Positions 1-5,277 of a stretch of DNA of 5,277 nt are shown here, one piece after another. How positions within the stretch are numbered: position 1 is the stretch's first letter; each line of letters begins with the position of its first letter. A program made the position numbers and the translations under genes. Source of the DNA: Micrococcaceae bacterium UBA4005 (GTDB lineage: Bacteria > Actinomycetota > Actinomycetes > Actinomycetales > Micrococcaceae). The stretch spans positions 1-5,277 of the forward strand of contig DGBL01000052.1 in NCBI GenBank assembly GCA_002384315.1, given 5' to 3'. The notes below the pieces were generated by a model. It made no database searches. It was not told the DNA's origin and worked only from the letters and a program-made list of their open reading frames with translations.

Positions 1-981
1 CATCTGAGTGATGTTTTGCCGGTGATGCCAGCACCGCGATGGGTGCGCAACCATATCGAACCGATCGCGGTCCGCGACGTCATCCACTATTTGGTGGGCG
101 CCCTGGACCTTCCGGCAGGCACCAACCGGAGCTTCGACATTGGATCACGGGAAATCCTGAGCTACGCCGAGATGATGAACCAGTACGCCGAAGCGGCCGG
201 CCTTCCCCGCCGGACGATCCTTGCGTTGCCAGTGCTGACCCCGCGCCTGGCCGGTCATTGGGTCAACCTGGTCACTCCTATCCCGCGGGTTATGGCCATG
301 CCGCTCATAGAGTCGCTCCAGCACGACGCCGTGACCGACGAACACGATATTGACACGTTTCTCCCGCTGCCGGACGGAGGCCTCACCGGGTACCGGAAGG
401 CGGTGGATCTGGCATTGGGCAAAATGCGTAGCGGTGAGGTAGAAACCAGTTGGGCCGGAGCTTCCCGGCTCGACGCGGTGGCTGACCCGCTGCCCTCTGA
501 TCCGCAGTGGGCCGGACATACGGTCTTCACCGATGTGCAGAGTTATGCGTCCACCGCGTCGGCGCAGGATCTCTGGCGCGTGATCGAAAGCATCGGCGGG
601 CGCAACGGCTGGTATTCCTGGCCGGTCGGGTGGGCGGCCCGCGGCTGGCTGGATAAGCTCGCCGGCGGGGTGGGCCTGCGCCGTGGACGCCGTGACCCCG
701 ACGAATTGTTGACCGGTGAGGCGCTCGACTTTTGGCGGGTCGAGGAACTGGTGCGGGGTGAACGCCTTCGCCTGCGGGCGGAAATGAAAGTTCCTGGCCG
801 GGCGTGGCTCGAACTCACGGTTGCGCCGCGTGGGAGTGGAAGCGAGTACCGTCAGCGGGCAGTCTTTTTCCCGCACGGGCTCTCCGGGCGCCTGTACTGG
901 CTGGCTGTCCTGCCGTTCCACGGATTCATCTTCAAATCGATGGCCCGTAATATAGTCCGCGCCGCCGAAGCGCGCCGTTAG
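1..981 (+). CDS. SDR-type NAD(P)-binding oxidoreductase with C-terminal DUF2867 domain (5' partial)
   Basis: The frame is open from the first base to TAG at 979-981 and gives 326 visible residues; the real start lies upstream, so the internal TTG/GTG/ATG codons near positions 16-27 should not be taken as starts. The visible N-terminal part (about residues 13-35, RNHIEPIAVRDVIHYLVGAL) matches the region after the Rossmann core in NmrA/atypical SDR proteins, where a substrate-side loop is followed by 'pI.v.DV...l'. About residues 172-322 look like DUF2867: a W-Y-W-P stretch, then GG-x-G-LRRGRRDP, then a 'G-EALDFWRVE' block, and a hydrophobic 'YWLAVLPFHGFIF' end. Proteins of this type are usually near 480-500 residues, so roughly the first third, including the glycine-rich dinucleotide loop, is missing. 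The substrate is unknown; the NAD(P)-binding role is family knowledge and is not seen in this fragment. It converges on the exporter gene with a 19-bp gap. Confidence 0.85.
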   Translation, partial: HLSDVLPVMPAPRWVRNHIEPIAVRDVIHYLVGALDLPAGTNRSFDIGSREILSYAEMMNQYAEAAGLPRRTILALPVLTPRLAGHWVNLVTPIPRVMAMPLIESLQHDAVTDEHDIDTFLPLPDGGLTGYRKAVDLALGKMRSGEVETSWAGASRLDAVADPLPSDPQWAGHTVFTDVQSYASTASAQDLWRVIESIGGRNGWYSWPVGWAARGWLDKLAGGVGLRRGRRDPDELLTGEALDFWRVEELVRGERLRLRAEMKVPGRAWLELTVAPRGSGSEYRQRAVFFPHGLSGRLYWLAVLPFHGFIFKSMARNIVRAAEARR

Positions 982-990
982 GTGACTTGA

Positions 991-1025
991 GCCCCGGAGC
1001 CTAGAGCGCCGGCACTGACCGGGGC
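991..1025. terminator. Weak inverted repeat between convergent genes, possible bidirectional terminator
   Basis: GCCCCGG at 991-997 is the exact reverse complement of CCGGGGC at 1019-1025, separated by 21 bases. It starts in the 19-bp gap between the two convergent stop codons and ends inside the last codons of the exporter gene. There is no T-run on either strand and the loop is long, so this is at best a U-less, high-GC style terminator. Position is the main argument; chance is a serious alternative. Confidence 0.22.
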
Positions 1026-2221
1026 CGCACGACAGTCCACAGCACCACGATGCCCACCACAATGCACCCTGCCATGACGGCGCCCATCGGCGTGGCCGAA
1101 TCGATCCCCAGCACTCCTACCAGCGGTGAGATGATCCCGGCCAGGCCGAATGTTGTTGCACCCAGCAGCGATGCCGCCGTACCCGCCCGCGCGCCGTGGT
1201 TGATCAATGCCAGCACCTGCACGCACGGAAAGACGAATCCGGTGGCCATGATGTAAAACCACAGCGGAATAGCCGTACCCCACAGCCCGAAGCCCCACTG
1301 GTCGAAGAGCACGATTAGCAGAGCCATGGAGAGCATGACGGCGGTGGCATAGACGATCACCCATTGCGGTCCGATGCGGCGCATCACCCGCGAACTGGCT
1401 TGCACCCCGGCGACGATCCCGAGCGAATTCACCGCAAACAGCAACCCGTATTGTTGTTCGTTGAATCCGTAGGGACCTTGGAAAAGGAACGGTGAAGCCG
1501 AGAGGTAGGAGAACAAGCCAGCGAAGTTCATACCGCCCACGAGCAGGATGCCAATGAACACCCGATCGCCCAGTACCGCCCGGTAGCGTTGCACCGCTGT
1601 GGAACCCGAACTTTTGCGCAGTGTCGCCGGAAGAGTTTCCACGATGAAGACGGAAACGGCGATGATCACCAGGACCCCGTAGCCAGCGAGGAACCAGAAA
1701 ATCCCGGGCCAGGGCATCACCAACAGCAATTGCGAGCCGATGACCGGAGCGAAAATCGGGGCCATCCCCGTGACCAGGGCCATGTAGGAGAGCATCCGCA
1801 CCAGTGGGTACCCACTGAACAGGTCCCGGATCATCGCCATGGCGACCACGGCGCCCCCTGCCGCTCCTACTCCCTGCAATACGCGGAACACCATGAGCAT
1901 CCCGATGTCGGTGGAAGCGGCGGCTCCCACCGAGGCGCCGACGTGCAGGGCCGTCGCTGCGATCAGCGGCAGCCGGCGTCCGACCTTGTCGCTTAACGGT
2001 CCGATCAGAAGCTGGCCGCTGGCAAATCCGACAATTGTCCCCGTGAGGGTCAGCTGGACCGCGGCCTCGGTGGTCCCCAGGTCAACCCGCACGGAGGGAA
2101 AGGCGGGCAGATACAGATCGATGGTGAAGGGCCCCAGTGCAGTAATTGCGCCCAGAATTATCACATAAATCAATTTCTGCCGACGACTCAGGGAGTCACC
2201 GGGGTGTGCGGTAATACTCAC
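1001..2221 (-). CDS. Bcr/CflA-family MFS drug efflux transporter
   Basis: This encodes a 406-residue inner-membrane protein with about 12 hydrophobic segments, the normal size for the Bcr/CflA (DHA1) group of proton-driven drug exporters. Seen in the sequence: the group's first-helix signature ALGPFTIDLYLPAFPSV at about 26-44 with the membrane aspartate D35; MFS motif A, GPLSDKVGRR, at 74-83; a fourth-helix motif FRVLQGVGAAGGAVVAMAMIRDLF at 112-135 with the typical arginine R113; a motif-C-like APVIGSQ at 158-164; and a late ARAGTAASLLGA segment at 344-355, which is typical of the group. The start is GTG (reverse complement of 2219-2221); no strong Shine-Dalgarno sequence precedes it, only a weak GGTCTC. 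No other start fits better, because the hydrophobic first helix begins about 17 residues in. Substrate cannot be told from sequence; Bcr relatives export bicyclomycin, sulfonamides or cysteine. It is divergently oriented from the envelope cluster. Confidence 0.9.
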   Translation of the reverse strand: MSITAHPGDSLSRRQKLIYVIILGAITALGPFTIDLYLPAFPSVRVDLGTTEAAVQLTLTGTIVGFASGQLLIGPLSDKVGRRLPLIAATALHVGASVGAAASTDIGMLMVFRVLQGVGAAGGAVVAMAMIRDLFSGYPLVRMLSYMALVTGMAPIFAPVIGSQLLLVMPWPGIFWFLAGYGVLVIIAVSVFIVETLPATLRKSSGSTAVQRYRAVLGDRVFIGILLVGGMNFAGLFSYLSASPFLFQGPYGFNEQQYGLLFAVNSLGIVAGVQASSRVMRRIGPQWVIVYATAVMLSMALLIVLFDQWGFGLWGTAIPLWFYIMATGFVFPCVQVLALINHGARAGTAASLLGATTFGLAGIISPLVGVLGIDSATPMGAVMAGCIVVGIVVLWTVVRPRSVPAL

Positions 2222-2290
2222 GAGAGACCATTTCTACGGGGACGGACAGGCGTGCCGCTCCATCCCGGAGAGCTCGCCTGCGCAAAGTGG

Positions 2291-2317
2291 TTGCCGGACC
2301 GAATCAATTGTTGGACC
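2291..2317. repeat. Paired 10-bp direct repeats upstream of the exporter gene, candidate operator
   Basis: TTGCCGGACC (2291-2300) and TTGTTGGACC (2308-2317) agree at 8 of 10 positions and are 17 bp apart, with a CAATTG palindrome at 2305-2310 overlapping the second copy. They lie 70-96 bp upstream of the exporter start. On the minus strand a TAGGAT hexamer (2318-2323), a plausible actinobacterial -10, sits immediately upstream of them, so a bound protein would cover the transcription start. No good -35 accompanies the hexamer. Many MFS exporters are controlled by a local repressor, but no regulator gene is present in this window; the operator reading is inference. Confidence 0.25.
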
Positions 2318-2381
2318 ATCCTAGCGGCTGGGGAGGTTCCTGCGCAGTAAGTAGGCTTGGTATTGCCGTAGGGTGAATGAA

Positions 2382-2420
2382 GGGCTGGTCCGACCGTTGC
2401 TGCAGGTCAGGAGCCAGCCC
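2382..2420 (+). promoter_or_regulatory. Strong imperfect stem-loop in the leader of the holin-like gene
   Basis: Bases 2382-2395 pair with 2405-2420 as three stacked helices: GGGCTGG/CCAGCCC (7 bp), TCC/GGA (3 bp) and GACC/GGTC (4 bp). Only single-base bulges at A2409 and G2413 interrupt the 3' arm, and a 9-base loop spans 2396-2404. This makes 14 pairs, far stronger than anything else in the intergenic region. It ends 58 bases before the ATG and is followed by a short AT-rich stretch (TAATTTT at 2426-2432). The 5' arm contains TGGTCCGACCG (2386-2396), one mismatch from the TGGTCNGACCA palindrome bound by FadR-type GntR regulators, so a DNA operator is an alternative to an RNA attenuator. The structure is seen; the function is inferred. 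I see no convincing -35/-10 pair for the downstream gene. Confidence 0.4.
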
Positions 2421-2465
2421 AGTGGTAATTTTAGCTCAGGACCGTTCGGAAACCGGATGATGGAT

Positions 2466-2470
2466 GGAGG
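2466..2470 (+). promoter_or_regulatory. Ribosome binding site that fixes the holin-like gene start at 2479
   Basis: GGAGG at 2466-2470 lies 8 bases before ATG 2479, ideal spacing. An earlier in-frame ATG at 2464 overlaps this Shine-Dalgarno sequence and has no good site of its own, so 2479 is preferred. Confidence 0.75.
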
Positions 2471-2478
2471 CAGGGCGT

Positions 2479-3231
2479 ATGCAGAGCTCGGTGAACACGC
2501 GCGGTAAGCGCGCAACTAGCAAGTCCTCGCTCTTTGGGCTGATCAGGCTCATTGTGCGGCTCACGCCGCGGCAGATCAGCGACGAGATGTCGCTGGCTGT
2601 GGCGCAGATGAAGCAGAAGGGGATGAGCGCCGGGATCGCCGCTGCGTTCGTGCTCGGCGCGCTGGTCTTTGTCGCGGCGTTTGCGGTGGCGCTCATCGTC
2701 GCAGCGATTTCCGCACTGGCAGCTCTGGTGCCGACGTGGCTGGCGGCACTGATTGTCGCCGCGGTATTCCTGCTCATTGCGGGGATCCTTGCTCTCCTGG
2801 GTGTCGCACGGTTCAAGAAAGTCCTCCCATTGGTGCCCCAGGATGCGTTGCGCGGGATTCGCTACGACCTAGGCGTCCTGCGCGAAGGGCGTAGCTTCGA
2901 CCCGGGAACGCTCGAGGCGAAGAAGCCCGACGCTGAAAAAAAGACAGCCGACAAGCCGGAAGCTCCCAAAGCGCCGGCTCCCACCTATGAGGAACTACGT
3001 GGGCGCTCCGGCGACCGACGCGCCCACCTGGCGGAGTTGCGCGACTCGCTCGGGACGAGGGTCGACGTCAAGGAGCGGATTCGGGTGGCAAAGGCGAACG
3101 CGCGTGGGCGTCGCGCCGCCGCCGACGTCGCGCATAACACCAGCCTGGCGGATCGGTGGAAACCACTCAGCGCACTTGCTGGTTCTGTTGCCGCTGCCGT
3201 CGTGCTGCTCAGGCGGCTGCTCTCGAGGTAG
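2479..3231 (+). CDS. Holin-X-like (PF07332-type) membrane protein with DUF3618-like C-terminal region
   Basis: This is a 250-residue membrane protein of unknown molecular role. Residues 1-50 are a basic, amphipathic N-terminus (LFGLIRLIVRLTPRQISDEM at about 18-37 resembles the 'lv..l..lv..e..la..E' lead-in of actinobacterial Holin-X proteins). Two long hydrophobic segments follow at about 51-82 and 84-110, then a juxtamembrane region to about 140. Residues 147-168 form a Lys/Ala/Pro/Glu-rich linker. Residues 169-210 (YEELRGRSGDRRAHLAELRDSL...VKERIRVAKANAR) resemble the DUF3618 pattern of an 'R..La.tvd.L..r.dpk.r...ak' helix. A third hydrophobic segment at about 230-246 ends in RRLLSR. In many actinobacteria these two modules occur as separate neighbouring genes, so this looks like a fusion. 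Despite the name 'phage holin', such genes are usually chromosomal and not tied to a prophage; none is seen here. It is the first gene of a rightward run; the next start is 42 bp downstream. Confidence 0.75.
   Translation: MQSSVNTRGKRATSKSSLFGLIRLIVRLTPRQISDEMSLAVAQMKQKGMSAGIAAAFVLGALVFVAAFAVALIVAAISALAALVPTWLAALIVAAVFLLIAGILALLGVARFKKVLPLVPQDALRGIRYDLGVLREGRSFDPGTLEAKKPDAEKKTADKPEAPKAPAPTYEELRGRSGDRRAHLAELRDSLGTRVDVKERIRVAKANARGRRAAADVAHNTSLADRWKPLSALAGSVAAAVVLLRRLLSR
2937..2943 (+). other. In-phase A_AAA_AAG slippery heptamer within the holin-like gene
   Basis: Codons GAA AAA AAG (residues 153-155) contain A_AAA_AAG in the zero-frame phase used for -1 programmed frameshifting in E. coli dnaX. 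It falls in the linker between the Holin-X-like and DUF3618-like parts. A -1 slip would add 15 residues and stop at TGA 2988-2990, giving a protein of about 170 residues without the C-terminal module. A 6-bp stem (2954-2959 with 2974-2979, 14-base loop) starts 10 bases after the heptamer, weaker and further than the dnaX stimulator. It could simply encode lysines in a charged linker. Confidence 0.25.
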
Positions 3232-3273
3232 GACCGCGCTGGTCGCTGCCTGCATAATGGGAGGGGAGGCATA

Positions 3274-3927
3274 GTGATCAGACTTATCGGGGCAGGTGCA
3301 AGGCCAGGGCACGCCAGAACTGTGCGCACAACTCTCTGGACTGCGCCGAACATGCTCACCATTGCCCGGTTTCTCTGTGTTCCCTGGTTTGTCTGGCTGA
3401 TCATCAGCGATGCGTATGCTGGCGCCGTCGTCGTGCTTGTACTCCTTGGCTCGACCGACTGGATTGACGGCTATATCGCGCGCAGGTTCAACCAGGAGTC
3501 CACGGTGGGCACGTGGATGGATCCGGTCGCGGATCGCGCCGCGCTGATCGTGGTCGCCGCAACGTTCGTCGTCGATGGTGTGGCTCCGGCCTGGCTCATA
3601 TGGACCATTGTGATTCCCGATGTCATCCTGATTGCCAATGCGCTGATCCTGTTCCACGGGCCGCTTCACCTGCCGGTGAGCAATGTCGGAAAGGTGCGCA
3701 CGGCGCTCCTGCTGCTGGGGGCTCCCTTGCTGCTCCTGCAACGCGTCCCCGGGTTCGAGGCGTCCTGGCTTGGCATCGCGGCCACGACTATCCTGGCTGT
3801 CGGGTGCGTCGGGCACCTCATTGCTTTCTATGGCTATTTTGTGGCCGCGCACCGGAAGTACCGCGATGAGCGGCGTGCCGGAGAATTCCCGGCACCCATG
3901 AGGCAGGAATCTGCCGGTGGGTCCTGA
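3274..3927 (+). CDS. CDP-alcohol phosphatidyltransferase family protein (PgsA/Cls-like)
   Basis: This is a 217-residue integral membrane enzyme that should transfer a phosphatidyl group from CDP-diacylglycerol to an alcohol acceptor. The full CDP-OH signature is intact: D62-x2-D65-G66-x2-A69-R70-x8-G79-x3-D83-x3-D87, supplying the metal- and CDP-binding aspartates. It is preceded by the usual TAPNMLTIARFLCVPWF entry (23-39) and followed by four or so further hydrophobic segments (about 90-108, 110-127, 143-157, 168-190) and a GK-VRT motif at 139-143. Length fits PgsA, PIP synthase or the actinobacterial CDP-OH-type cardiolipin synthase; the acceptor (glycerol phosphate, inositol phosphate or phosphatidylglycerol) cannot be assigned from motif alone. 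The GTG start at 3274 has GGGAGGGGAGG at 3259-3269, 4 bases upstream; ATG 3352 would cut into the conserved entry motif. It lies between two other membrane-protein genes in the same orientation. Confidence 0.9.
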   Translation: MIRLIGAGARPGHARTVRTTLWTAPNMLTIARFLCVPWFVWLIISDAYAGAVVVLVLLGSTDWIDGYIARRFNQESTVGTWMDPVADRAALIVVAATFVVDGVAPAWLIWTIVIPDVILIANALILFHGPLHLPVSNVGKVRTALLLLGAPLLLLQRVPGFEASWLGIAATTILAVGCVGHLIAFYGYFVAAHRKYRDERRAGEFPAPMRQESAGGS

Positions 3928-3928
3928 C

Positions 3929-3956
3929 CCGGGCACGCGCCTGGGCCCGCGCCCGG
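3929..3956 (+). terminator. GC-rich hairpin directly after the phosphatidyltransferase stop codon
   Basis: CCGGG (3929-3933) pairs with CCCGG (3952-3956) and CGCG (3936-3939) with CGCG (3948-3951), giving 9 G:C pairs with a 2-base bulge (3934-3935) and an 8-base loop. It begins two bases after the TGA and ends 19 bases before the permease ATG. No T-run follows. It could be a U-less partial terminator or attenuator, a 3'-end stabiliser of the upstream message, or a by-product of high GC. Confidence 0.3.
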
Positions 3957-3975
3957 TAGGGACGGGCGAGCCCTG

Positions 3976-4878
3976 ATGGCATCGGTAGCTATCGTCCTGG
4001 CCGTGTGCGGGGCCTGTTTCCTCGCTTTCGGCGCTCAGCGACAGGGCAGTGCGGTCCGTGCCAGCACGGGCGGACTGCAGCTGAGTTCGGTGGGATTCCT
4101 GCGGCTCCTGCGCAGCCCGCGGTGGCTTTTCGGGCTCGCACTGCTGGGCGCAGGCACTATTTTGAACGTTATCGCCCTGAGTATGGCAAGCCTGACCGTG
4201 ATCCAGCCGATTGGTGCGATCGCCCTGGTGATCACGACTATTGTGAACTCCCGTGACCAAGGCATCCGCTTGAACCGGGCCACCGTCGCTGCGATCATCG
4301 CCTGCGTCTCGGGCAGCGCCTTCTTCGTCCTCCTGGCGGTGAACGTCACCCACGCCGACCAGACAATTTCAGCTGCGCAGGAAGTGACCTCAGCGCTGCT
4401 GGTGGCTTCCGCAGTGATGGTGCTGGGCACGGTGGCTTTGCTGGGAAAACGCCGCTTGGGTGCTTTCGCCTACATTATCGGCGCGGGCGTACTCTTCGGT
4501 TTCGTGGCGGTCCTGACAAAGGTCGTTGCCACGGATCTGCTCCATCCGAATGGACGCCTGCTACTGAACGTGCCCTGGTACACCCTGCTCGCACTGCTGG
4601 GCGCTGGCGCGCTGGGCTGGTGGTTTGTGCAGAGCGCGTATGCGACAGGTCCACCTGATCTGGTGATCGCCGGATTGACCGTCATTGACCCGATGGTAGG
4701 CATCGCTGTCGGCATCATCGTGCTGGGCGAATTGCGGCCAGGAGTCCAGACCGTCACGGCGATTGGGATGGCTACAGCCGCATTGATTGCTATCGTGGGG
4801 GTGATCGCTCTGTCGCACCATCACCCCGACGTGGTCAAGCGGAAAACACAAGAACGACGTCGGCTGCCGCACCAATAA
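3976..4878 (+). CDS. DMT-superfamily permease (EamA/NIPA-like)
   Basis: This is a 300-residue protein with about nine or ten hydrophobic segments (about 3-22, 49-70, 72-92, 103-122, 137-156, 162-181, 202-220, 227-250, 258-279), the size and layout of drug/metabolite transporters. An internal duplication typical of the superfamily shows in two matching segments: LTVIQPIGAIALVITTIV at 73-90 and LTVIDPMVGIAVGIIVLGE at 234-252, the second with the common helix-ending GE. The C-terminus is a polar, His/Lys/Arg-rich tail (281-300) expected to be cytoplasmic. The split between a magnesium-type NIPA protein and a general EamA exporter cannot be made safely. The substrate is unknown. ATG 3976 is the only reasonable start after the upstream stop, with a weak GGGCGAG site 5 bases before it. 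It lies 48 bp after the phosphatidyltransferase gene and 19 bp before the glycosyltransferase, so translation of the latter is probably linked to it; flipping or export of an envelope precursor is a guess from context. Confidence 0.85.
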   Translation: MASVAIVLAVCGACFLAFGAQRQGSAVRASTGGLQLSSVGFLRLLRSPRWLFGLALLGAGTILNVIALSMASLTVIQPIGAIALVITTIVNSRDQGIRLNRATVAAIIACVSGSAFFVLLAVNVTHADQTISAAQEVTSALLVASAVMVLGTVALLGKRRLGAFAYIIGAGVLFGFVAVLTKVVATDLLHPNGRLLLNVPWYTLLALLGAGALGWWFVQSAYATGPPDLVIAGLTVIDPMVGIAVGIIVLGELRPGVQTVTAIGMATAALIAIVGVIALSHHHPDVVKRKTQERRRLPHQ

Positions 4879-4897
4879 CCTCTGTGGGGGATTTCTC

Positions 4898-5277
4898 GTG
4901 AGTTACCCGGCTGAAAACAAGCCATTGACCATCCTGATAGCCGCCGACACCTATCCGCCGAACGTCAACGGCGCGGCACAGTTCGGCTACCGGCTTGCTG
5001 AAGGAATGACGGCCCGCGGACACCGGGTTCATGTACTCGCCCCCAATACCGGGAGCGGCCCCAGCCAGAGCGAACCGGGCGGGCGGTGGAACGTGCATCG
5101 CCTCCGTTCGCACAGCGTACCCACCCACGATTACTGGCGCATTTGCCTTCCGTGGGAAATCAAGCGGGACATCAGCAGACTTTTCGACCAAGTCCAACCG
5201 GACGTCGTCCATATCCAGTGTCATTACATGGTGGGGGAATACGCGCTGTATGAAGCTGCGCGCCGCGGCATACGGGT
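4898..5277 (+). CDS. GT4-type glycosyltransferase, N-terminal part (3' partial)
   Basis: The frame from GTG 4898 is open to the window end and gives 126 residues plus two bases of the next codon. The N-terminus is that of a GT-B fold GT4 enzyme: a short beta strand (LTILIAAD, 10-17), then TYPPNVNGAAQFGYRLAEGMTARGHRVHVLAP (18-49), where the NGA-Q turn forms the glycine-type loop near the donor phosphate and the following helix packs the first Rossmann unit. Further on, QPDVVHIQCHYMVGE (100-114) is the usual 'PDvvH.h.h...g' segment with an active-site-side histidine (H109). The C-terminal donor-binding domain with the EX7E motif is outside the window, so the sugar and acceptor are unknown. GGGGG at 4886-4890 sits 7 bases before the GTG, and the gap after the permease is only 19 bp, which supports one transcript. 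No signal peptide is seen; a cytoplasmic, membrane-associated enzyme acting on a lipid acceptor is plausible from its neighbours. Confidence 0.88.
   Translation, partial: MSYPAENKPLTILIAADTYPPNVNGAAQFGYRLAEGMTARGHRVHVLAPNTGSGPSQSEPGGRWNVHRLRSHSVPTHDYWRICLPWEIKRDISRLFDQVQPDVVHIQCHYMVGEYALYEAARRGIR

Noticed and set aside
145..1062. A 305-codon open frame on the minus strand opposite the SDR/DUF2867 gene
   Set aside because: It overlaps a gene with clear DUF2867 features and also the end of the exporter gene in another frame; its composition is shadow-like and no motif is seen.
2464..2478. Earlier in-frame ATG at 2464 as start of the holin-like gene
   Set aside because: That codon overlaps the GGAGG that is ideally placed for ATG 2479, and it has no Shine-Dalgarno sequence of its own.
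2479..3231. Holin-like gene as a sign of a prophage
   Set aside because: No endolysin, structural, integrase or other phage gene is present. Actinobacterial Holin-X proteins are commonly chromosomal and unrelated to lysis modules.
3232..3244. GACC/GGTC hairpin right after the holin-like gene as a terminator
   Set aside because: There are only 4 bp in the stem and no T-run; too weak to separate it from chance in GC-rich DNA.
3253..3258. CATAAT as a -10 element for the phosphatidyltransferase gene
   Set aside because: No -35 lies 16-18 bases upstream, and a start about 7 bases downstream would fall in the ribosome binding site, leaving almost no leader.
2995..4353. A 452-codon open frame on the minus strand, antisense to the holin-like, phosphatidyltransferase and permease genes
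   Set aside because: Its translation is rich in Arg, Pro, Gly, His, Asp and Gln with no hydrophobic core or recognisable motif, as expected for the mirror of GC-biased codons in the real genes. The sense genes carry clear family motifs.
4835..5224. A 129-codon minus-strand open frame at the right end
   Set aside because: The plus strand over the same bases encodes an unmistakable GT4 N-terminus with a ribosome binding site; the minus frame shows no family signature.

Overview
The window is G+C-rich DNA with GTG starts, strong third-position G/C bias and compact gene spacing. It carries a DUF2867-type oxidoreductase tail, an Actinobacterial Holin-X/DUF3618-type membrane protein and a CDP-alcohol phosphatidyltransferase. 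Together these point to a high-GC actinobacterium, possibly a Micrococcales member. The genus-level placement is only an impression from gene content; there is no rRNA or other marker here.

Layout. (1) Positions 1-981, + strand: the C-terminal two-thirds or so of an NAD(P)-binding SDR-type protein fused to a DUF2867 domain; its start lies left of the window. (2) Positions 1001-2221, - strand: a complete Bcr/CflA-type MFS drug exporter, convergent with gene 1 across a 19-bp gap. (3) Positions 2222-2478: a divergent intergenic region with near-identical direct repeats on the exporter side and a strong imperfect stem-loop on the other side. (4) Positions 2479-5277, + strand: four genes in a row with gaps of 42, 48 and 19 bp. 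They encode a holin-X-like membrane protein with a DUF3618-like tail, a CDP-alcohol phosphatidyltransferase, a ten-segment EamA/NIPA-like DMT permease, and the N-terminal 126 residues of a GT4-type glycosyltransferase that runs off the right edge.

How the genes may work together. The four rightward genes look like a cell-envelope cluster: a membrane organiser of unknown function, a phospholipid head-group enzyme, a small multi-pass permease and a nucleotide-sugar-dependent glycosyltransferase. A role in making or moving a (glyco)phospholipid is a reasonable inference but is not proven by the sequence. The exporter and the DUF2867 protein look like independent accessory or housekeeping functions.

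No mobile element, CRISPR array, tRNA or rRNA is visible. Points most worth a second look are the 14-bp stem-loop in the leader of the holin-like gene, an in-phase A_AAA_AAG slippery heptamer exactly between the two domains of that gene, and the structured junction between the phosphatidyltransferase and permease genes. The rest of the window reads as ordinary chromosomal DNA.
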